The notes under the pieces are model-generated. The model made no database searches and was not told the origin of the DNA. It saw only the letters and a program-made list of their open reading frames with translations. A stretch of DNA of 46,376 nt, from the NCBI RefSeq assembly GCF_900101545.1, contig NZ_FMZU01000036.1:1-46376 (forward strand), read 5' to 3'. Each line of letters begins with the position of its first letter. Position 1 is the stretch's first letter. Shown piece by piece: positions 41,581-46,376 of this stretch. Made by a program: the position numbers and the translations under genes. The stretch is from Variovorax sp. CF079. Its GTDB lineage: Bacteria > Pseudomonadota > Gammaproteobacteria > Burkholderiales > Burkholderiaceae_C.

Positions 41581-42504
41581 ATGGTTGAGGCGCTCTTACA
41601 AGCGATTCTCAGTGGCTTGGCCGTGGGCGGTGCCTACGCGTTGGTCGCGCTGGGTTTCAGCATCACCTTCACGACGACCAAGACGCTGAATTTCTCTCAC
41701 GGGGAGTTCGTGTCGGCAGGTGCATTCATCGGCATGAGCGCGCTCTTCCTAGTCTTGGGTCTTCCTGTGACCTCGACCACGTTCGGCCAGGCGCTGCCCG
41801 GCGCAGGCGCTCAACTCCTGGCCCTTGCGGCAGCACTCGGTGTCATGGGTCTTCTCGGATGGTTCCTCTATGTGATCGGTGTGCGGCCCTTTGCTGGACG
41901 GCCAGGCATGGCCTGGGTCATGAGCACCCTGGGCTTTGGAGTCATCCTGCAGAGCATTGGCTTGGCCATCTGGGGACCGAAGCCCGTGGTGGTGCCCGGA
42001 CCGGTGGGCGACACCGTGATCAGACTGCTCGGTATCGGCGTCCGTCCCCAGGAGCTTTTGACGCTGGCCGTCGCCGTGGTCATCATGATCGGCTTCGATT
42101 TCGTCATGAATCGGACGATGGTGGGCAAGGCCATGCGCGCGGTGGCGGCAAATGGCAACGTAGCCAGCCTCATGGGCATCAACACCAACGCAGTGATGAT
42201 TGGCGCCTTCGTGATCAGTTCGGCACTCGCCGGCCTGTCCGGCTTCCTTCTCGCGCCGATCGCGCAAGCCTCACTCTTCATGGGCCTGACGGTCGGCCTC
42301 AAAGGCTTCTCCGGCGCCATGATCGGCGGCCTGAGCAATCCGCGAGGCTGCGTCATTGGCGGATTCGTTCTCGGTGTCTTCGAGTCGCTGGTGAACCTGT
42401 GGCAGGCGCAGTGGCGCGAGGTCGCTGTCTTCGGTCTCGTGATCCTGGTCCTCGCGTTCCGTCCCACCGGACTTTTCGGCAAGAAGCTGGTGGAGAAGGT
42501 ATGA
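41581..42504 (+). CDS. LivH-type ABC permease
   Basis: A 307-residue inner-membrane permease with about eight segments: LSGLAVGGAYALVALGFSIT at the start, the conserved FSHGEFVSAGAFIGM, and the cytoplasmic coupling region MRAVAANGNVASLMGINTNA with the following FVISSALAGLSGFLLAP. The stop overlaps the start of the next gene as ATGA, typical of translational coupling within liv operons. Confidence 0.92.
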   Translation: MVEALLQAILSGLAVGGAYALVALGFSITFTTTKTLNFSHGEFVSAGAFIGMSALFLVLGLPVTSTTFGQALPGAGAQLLALAAALGVMGLLGWFLYVIGVRPFAGRPGMAWVMSTLGFGVILQSIGLAIWGPKPVVVPGPVGDTVIRLLGIGVRPQELLTLAVAVVIMIGFDFVMNRTMVGKAMRAVAANGNVASLMGINTNAVMIGAFVISSALAGLSGFLLAPIAQASLFMGLTVGLKGFSGAMIGGLSNPRGCVIGGFVLGVFESLVNLWQAQWREVAVFGLVILVLAFRPTGLFGKKLVEKV

Positions 42505-44279
42505 AGCGCAGTCAACATCTCTTGGGCGTCGTCCTCGTCGCCGCCGCGCTCGTCGGCGCCACCTCCCTCTTGGGGAACGACTACTACCTGCGCATCGTCT
42601 TCATGATGTGCGTCTACTACCTCTGCGCCGCCGGGATGAACGTGTTGGTCGGCTATGCAGGGCAGAAATCGCTCGGCCAGGCAGGTCTCTTCGCCGCAGG
42701 AGCCTACGCGGTTGCACTGTTGACGACTCGTACCGAAATCAACCCATGGCTTGCGCTTGTGATTGCAGCCGGTATCTCTGCGGTTTGTGGCGTCCTGATC
42801 GCTCTGCCATCGCTGCGAGTCAAGGGGCCGTACCTGGCAATGGTCACGCTGGCATTCGGCATCGTTGTGGAAAAGCTCGTGGGCGAGTGGACCGACGTGT
42901 TCGGGGGCGCGCAAGGGATCTATGGCATCAAGGCCTTGACCTGGAACGGGCAACCCTTGACGTCCCAGCAATGGGTCTGGCTAGGCATCGGTCTGTGTGC
43001 CTTGACGCACCTCTTGTTGCGCAATCTTCTGCAGGGTCGGTTCGGCCGCGCGCTGCTCTCGCTGCAGGCTGACGAGATTGCCTCGTCTTCAGTGGGTGTT
43101 CGCGTTTATCGCGCCAAGGTCATCGCATTCGTCGTTGCTGCCGTCACCTGCGGTATCGCTGGTGCGCTGGTTGCGCAGCAGAACCAGTACATCAATTCCG
43201 ACTTCATCACCTTCCACCTGTCGATCTTCATCCTCCTGCTGGTGCTGTTCGGCGGAGCGGGTTCCCAGTACGGACCGCTGGTCGGCACGGTGATCCTCAC
43301 GGCGGTCGATGCGGCATTGGCGCGCTGGCCTTCGGCGCAGCATTTCTTGTATGGCTTCCTGCTGCTGTTTGCGCTCTATGTCATGCCTGGCGGTGTGACC
43401 GGATTGTTCTCGAAGTGGTTCAGGCGGTCGAGCGCGACGCCCGAGGTATCGAATACGGCCGCGGTCCCCACGCGCATTGGTCCCGAAGGCAAGGGTGAGT
43501 TGCTGGTGGTTCAGGGGGTCACCAAGAACTTCGGCGGCGTGAAGCCTGCCCAGAACGTCTCGTTCCGGCTGCAGCGCGGGCACATCCATGCGCTGATCGG
43601 GCCGAACGGCGCCGGCAAGAGCACGATGATCAACATGCTCACCGGCCTGATCGATCCGACTGAAGGTTCGATCCAGTTCCTAGGCCAGGAAGTCTCCGGT
43701 CGACCGGTGCACTCGATCTGCTGCATGGGCATGGGGCGCACATTCCAGAACCTGCGCCTCTTCGCTGAACTGTCGGTGCTCGACAATGTCATGCTGGGTC
43801 GTCACAGCCGTATGACGAACGGCTTCTTCGCATCGCTGCTTCACCTGCCCAGTGCGAAGAAGCAAGAGGCCGCAACGCGAGCCCGCGCCCTGCAGTTGCT
43901 GGATCTGGTGGGGCTGCTGCATCTGGCGCACCATGCGGCAGGTAGCCTGCCGTACGGCCTGCAACGCCGCGTCGAGCTCGCACGGGCGTTGGCAACGGAG
44001 CCGCAACTTCTCCTGCTTGATGAACCTGCTGCGGGTCTCAACCCGCAAGAGACGGCCGAGCTGGGCCAGCTCTTGCTCCGTATCGGCAAGTGCGGCGTGA
44101 GCATCTTGATGGTCGAGCATCACATGGATCTCGTCATGTCGATCTCGGACCACGTCATCGTGCTCGACTATGGCATCAAGATCGCCGAGGGCAAGCCCGC
44201 CGAGGTGCAAGCCAACCCCCGTGTTGTCGAAGCCTATCTTGGCGTCGACGAGCCCGAAGAAGCGCTCGCCGCAGCCTGA
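42501..44279 (+). CDS. LivM-LivG fusion: ABC permease plus ATPase
   Basis: A 592-residue fusion. The first about 320 residues are LivM (CAAGMNVLVGYAGQKSLGQA; RVKGPYLAMVTLAFGIVVEK; QADEIASSSVGVRVYRAKVI). After a linker rich in Ser/Thr/Pro, residues about 335-592 form LivG, with Walker A LIGPNGAGKSTMINML, the signature region LPYGLQRRVELARALA, Walker B QLLLLDEPAAGLNPQETAE and the H-loop VEHHMDLVMSI. The parts are usually separate proteins. The fusion ties one permease to one ATPase. ATGA overlap with livH. Confidence 0.92.
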   Translation: MKRSQHLLGVVLVAAALVGATSLLGNDYYLRIVFMMCVYYLCAAGMNVLVGYAGQKSLGQAGLFAAGAYAVALLTTRTEINPWLALVIAAGISAVCGVLIALPSLRVKGPYLAMVTLAFGIVVEKLVGEWTDVFGGAQGIYGIKALTWNGQPLTSQQWVWLGIGLCALTHLLLRNLLQGRFGRALLSLQADEIASSSVGVRVYRAKVIAFVVAAVTCGIAGALVAQQNQYINSDFITFHLSIFILLLVLFGGAGSQYGPLVGTVILTAVDAALARWPSAQHFLYGFLLLFALYVMPGGVTGLFSKWFRRSSATPEVSNTAAVPTRIGPEGKGELLVVQGVTKNFGGVKPAQNVSFRLQRGHIHALIGPNGAGKSTMINMLTGLIDPTEGSIQFLGQEVSGRPVHSICCMGMGRTFQNLRLFAELSVLDNVMLGRHSRMTNGFFASLLHLPSAKKQEAATRARALQLLDLVGLLHLAHHAAGSLPYGLQRRVELARALATEPQLLLLDEPAAGLNPQETAELGQLLLRIGKCGVSILMVEHHMDLVMSISDHVIVLDYGIKIAEGKPAEVQANPRVVEAYLGVDEPEEALAAA

Positions 44280-44294
44280 ACCGGAAAGTCAAAC

Positions 44295-45005
44295 ATGCTG
44301 AAACTCGAATCAGTCAAGGTCGCCTACGGTGCGATTCAGGCAGTCAAGGGCGTGAGCATTGAAGTGCGCAAGGGCGAAGTGGTGACCATCATCGGCGCCA
44401 ACGGAGCCGGAAAGAGCACCCTGCTCAAGAGCATCTGCGGGTTGGAGCCCGTCACCGAAGGCCGCATCCTGCTCGATGGCAAGGACATCACGAATGTTGC
44501 ATCGCATCAACGTGTGGGCCTTGGCGTCGCGATGTCGCCGGAAGGCCGCGGGGTATTCGCCGATCAGACGGTGCGCGAGAACCTGATGCTCGGTGCCTAT
44601 TCGCGAAGGAATGACCCCGCCGCCACCGCGGCCGCCATCGAACGCGAATTCAAGCGATTCCCGCGGCTGCGGGAACGCCAGGATCAGTTGTCCGGGACCT
44701 TGTCGGGCGGTGAGCAGCAGATGTTGGCCATTGCACGCGCCTTGATGAGCGAGCCGCGCTTGCTGTTGCTCGATGAACCTTCGCTCGGCTTGGCGCCATT
44801 GATCATCAAAGACATTTTCAACGCCATTCGCCAACTGCGTGAATCAGGACTGACCATCCTGCTGGTCGAGCAAATGGCCAAGCAAGCGCTTGGCGTGGCC
44901 GACCGAGCCTACGTGCTCGAAACAGGACATATCACCTTGGAGGGCACAGGTCGCGCACTCCTCAACGATCCCAAGGTCAAGGCAGCCTATCTCGGCTCGC
45001 ACTGA
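44295..45005 (+). CDS. LivF-type ABC ATPase
   Basis: A 236-residue ATPase: Walker A TIIGANGAGKSTLLKSI, Q-loop SPEGRGVFADQTVRENLML, signature LSGGEQQMLAIARALMSEPR, Walker B LLLLDEPSLGLAP, and H-loop LVEQMAKQAL (Gln in place of His, usual for LivF). With the fused LivG half it energises the transporter. It starts 15 bases after the fusion gene. Confidence 0.93.
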   Translation: MLKLESVKVAYGAIQAVKGVSIEVRKGEVVTIIGANGAGKSTLLKSICGLEPVTEGRILLDGKDITNVASHQRVGLGVAMSPEGRGVFADQTVRENLMLGAYSRRNDPAATAAAIEREFKRFPRLRERQDQLSGTLSGGEQQMLAIARALMSEPRLLLLDEPSLGLAPLIIKDIFNAIRQLRESGLTILLVEQMAKQALGVADRAYVLETGHITLEGTGRALLNDPKVKAAYLGSH

Positions 45006-45035
45006 CCCAATCACTGTCCACACAAGGAACACTCC

Positions 45036-45995
45036 ATGACCGAAACCAAAAAGTTCGCGAGCCAGGCCGACCTGGAAGAGAAGAAAGTCACCTTCAGCCA
45101 GATCTCCGAGCACGCCTGGGCGTACACCGCCGAGGGCGACCCGAACACAGGCATCATCATCGGCGAAGACGCCGTGTTGGTGGCCGACACACAGGCCACG
45201 CCGGCCATGGCGGCCGATGTCATCCGGCGCATTCGCGAAGTGACGGACAAGCCGATCAAGTATGTGGTGCTAACGCACTACCACGCAGTGCGCGTCCTCG
45301 GCGCCAGTGCCTATCAGCCTCAGCAAATCATCGCGAGCCAGGACACGTACGACCTCATCGTCGAACGCGGCGAGCAGGACAAGGCGAGCGAGATCGGGCG
45401 GTTTCCGCGTCTCTTCAGCAACGTCGAGACGGTGCCGCCTGGCATGACCTGGCCGACGATGACCTTTACCGGAAAGATGACACTTTGGCTGGGCAAGCTC
45501 GAAGTGCAGCTGCTGCAGCTCGGTCGCGGCCATACGAAGGGCGACACCGTGGTCTGGCTGCCGGGTGAAGGTGCGTTGCTGTCGGGTGATCTGGTCGAAT
45601 TCGGCGCTACGCCGTATGCAGGCGATGCCTACTTCAAGGATTGGCCGCAGACGCTGAACAACGTCGCCGCACTCAAGCCCAAAGTGCTTGTGCCGGGTCG
45701 TGGTGCGGCGCTGACCACGCCCGACGAAGTTGCCAAGGGCCTGAACGAGACGCGCGACTTCATCGCTGACGTCTACGCCAACGTGCAGAAGGGCGTCACC
45801 GCGGGCAAGGACCTGAATGCGGTCTATAAGGACACCTTCGCCGCGCTCAAGCCCAAGTACGGCCACTGGGTGATCTTCGATCACTGCATGCCCTTCGACG
45901 TCACGCGTTGCTACGACGAAGCGACCCAGTACACCGACCCGCGCATCTGGACCGCGGAACGGGACGTCGAAATGTGGAAGACGCTGGAAGGCTAG
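45036..45995 (+). CDS. Metallo-beta-lactamase-fold protein with altered zinc motif
   Basis: A 319-residue MBL-fold protein. In place of the HxHxDH motif it has LTHYHAVRVLGASAY (about 86-100), so the Asp and last His of site 2 are gone. The later His (GRGHTKGDTVVWLP), Asp (LLSGDLVEFG) and a final His (VIFDHCMPFDVT) are kept. The C-terminal half (LKPKVLVPGRGAALTTPDEV; DPRIWTAERDVEMWKTL) is well formed, so the change looks like a family feature and not decay. A mononuclear or non-zinc enzyme is possible. It follows LivF by 30 bases and is probably the last gene of the operon. Confidence 0.82.
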   Translation: MTETKKFASQADLEEKKVTFSQISEHAWAYTAEGDPNTGIIIGEDAVLVADTQATPAMAADVIRRIREVTDKPIKYVVLTHYHAVRVLGASAYQPQQIIASQDTYDLIVERGEQDKASEIGRFPRLFSNVETVPPGMTWPTMTFTGKMTLWLGKLEVQLLQLGRGHTKGDTVVWLPGEGALLSGDLVEFGATPYAGDAYFKDWPQTLNNVAALKPKVLVPGRGAALTTPDEVAKGLNETRDFIADVYANVQKGVTAGKDLNAVYKDTFAALKPKYGHWVIFDHCMPFDVTRCYDEATQYTDPRIWTAERDVEMWKTLEG

Positions 45996-46040
45996 CGCCT
46001 CCGCCGCCAAGAGCAGTCGTCGAAGTCTGTTGTTTGTCTA

Positions 46041-46061
46041 GCACCGGCGCCGAGCCGGTGC
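46041..46061. terminator. GC-rich hairpin between MBL gene and hmgA
   Basis: GCACCGGC-GCCGA-GCCGGTGC forms a perfect 8-bp stem in the 136-bp gap before hmgA. There is no T-run, so termination is possible but uncertain. Confidence 0.4.
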
Positions 46062-46131
46062 GATGGGACTCGTCACGTCCGTACACAGCGGGAGCAAACG
46101 ACGATCCCCCGCATACGTCAAGGAGCCAGTC

Positions 46132-46376
46132 GTGAACGATCGCCTGACCACGGAGCGCCTCTACCAGAGCGGCTTCGGCAACGAATACGCCAGCGAGGCC
46201 GTGGCCGGCGCGCTGCCGCAAGGCCGCAACAGCCCGCAGCGCGCGCCCTTCGACCTCTACCCCGAACTGATCTCGGGCACCGCCTTCACCGCGCCGCGCC
46301 ACGAGAACCGGCGCAGCTGGATGTACCGGCGCCAGCCCTCGGTGGTCTCCGGCCGCTACCAGGCCTATGCGCAGCC
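46132..46376 (+). CDS. hmgA: Homogentisate 1,2-dioxygenase, N-terminal part (runs off window)
   Basis: The first 81 residues, from GTG, read MNDRLTTERLYQSGFGNEYA, then GALPQGRNSPQRAPFDLYPE, then ISGTAFTAPRHENRRSWMYR, which is diagnostic of HmgA. The enzyme opens the homogentisate ring to maleylacetoacetate in tyrosine and phenylacetate-type degradation. An AGGAG ribosome site at 46121-46125 supports the GTG start. It begins 136 bases after the MBL gene, so the upstream operon may feed into the homogentisate route, though a separate transcription unit is equally possible. The metal ligands lie beyond the window. Confidence 0.92.
   Translation, partial: MNDRLTTERLYQSGFGNEYASEAVAGALPQGRNSPQRAPFDLYPELISGTAFTAPRHENRRSWMYRRQPSVVSGRYQAYAQ

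Noticed and set aside
1..46376. CRISPR arrays, tRNA or rRNA genes
   Set aside because: I saw no regularly spaced 25-40 bp repeats with spacers, no tRNA cloverleaf and no rRNA sequence. The only regular repeats are the origin iterons and the hip operators.

Overview
The window looks like part of a large secondary replicon (megaplasmid or chromid) of a Burkholderiales bacterium, probably Comamonadaceae such as Variovorax. The base composition is GC-rich. There are several Bug-type (TctC) binding proteins, a Porin_4-type porin, LivJHMGF uptake operons, and a complete plasmid-style maintenance locus: Rep_3 initiator, iterons, a DnaA box, ParAB and twin palindromic parS-like sites. The organism assignment is an inference from gene content. 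No identity search was possible. Layout from left to right: (1) 1-1080 is mobile-element debris: the start of an IS3-type orfA, an N-truncated Mrr-type nuclease, and the last codons of glmS next to a Tn7-like end. (2) 1.1-4.7 kb holds a divergent pair of XRE regulators and an operon of a Bug binding protein, a chorismate mutase and a BacA/prephenate-dehydratase-like protein. (3) 4.7-10.3 kb is a toxin-antitoxin and gene-decay zone: MbcA/Xre-RES, Phd-CcdB and a broken PIN toxin with its HTH antitoxin, among fragments of a surface protein, a LuxR regulator and a DUF4365-like protein. (4) 10.5-17.7 kb is the replication and partition core: a coiled-coil protein, parS, parB, parA, oriV, rep and hipBA with three operators. 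(5) 18.2-27.5 kb is a seven-gene leftward operon (TauD-type dioxygenase, BKACE, Bug protein, quinone reductase, acyl-CoA ligase, YeiH exporter, porin) opposite an AraC-type regulator. It looks like a self-contained catabolic pathway whose substrate is unknown. (6) 27.6-33 kb is accessory DNA: a chimeric BKACE/beta-lactamase pseudogene, a VOC protein, a DnaQ-like nuclease, a macro-domain deacetylase, an integrase fragment, an HSL-type esterase and an ATPase fragment. (7) 33-36.5 kb has a LysR regulator opposite a PLP dehydratase, a RidA protein and an orphan amino-acid binding protein. (8) 36.7-46.4 kb has an IclR regulator opposite a rightward catabolic operon: KstD-like flavoprotein, SDR, LivJ, LivH, fused LivM-LivG, LivF and an atypical metallo-beta-lactamase-fold protein. 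The window ends inside hmgA (homogentisate dioxygenase). Taken together, the left third maintains the replicon: replication, segregation and four addiction-type modules. The right two thirds is a set of catabolic cassettes, each with its own regulator and its own solute-binding protein. The best candidates for undescribed biology are the TauD-BKACE-ligase-YeiH operon, the chorismate mutase/BacA-like/Bug operon, and the origin. In the origin four iterons sit on a 55-bp grid with a DnaA box at the vacant step, and stray iteron-bearing elements lie 4-6 kb away.
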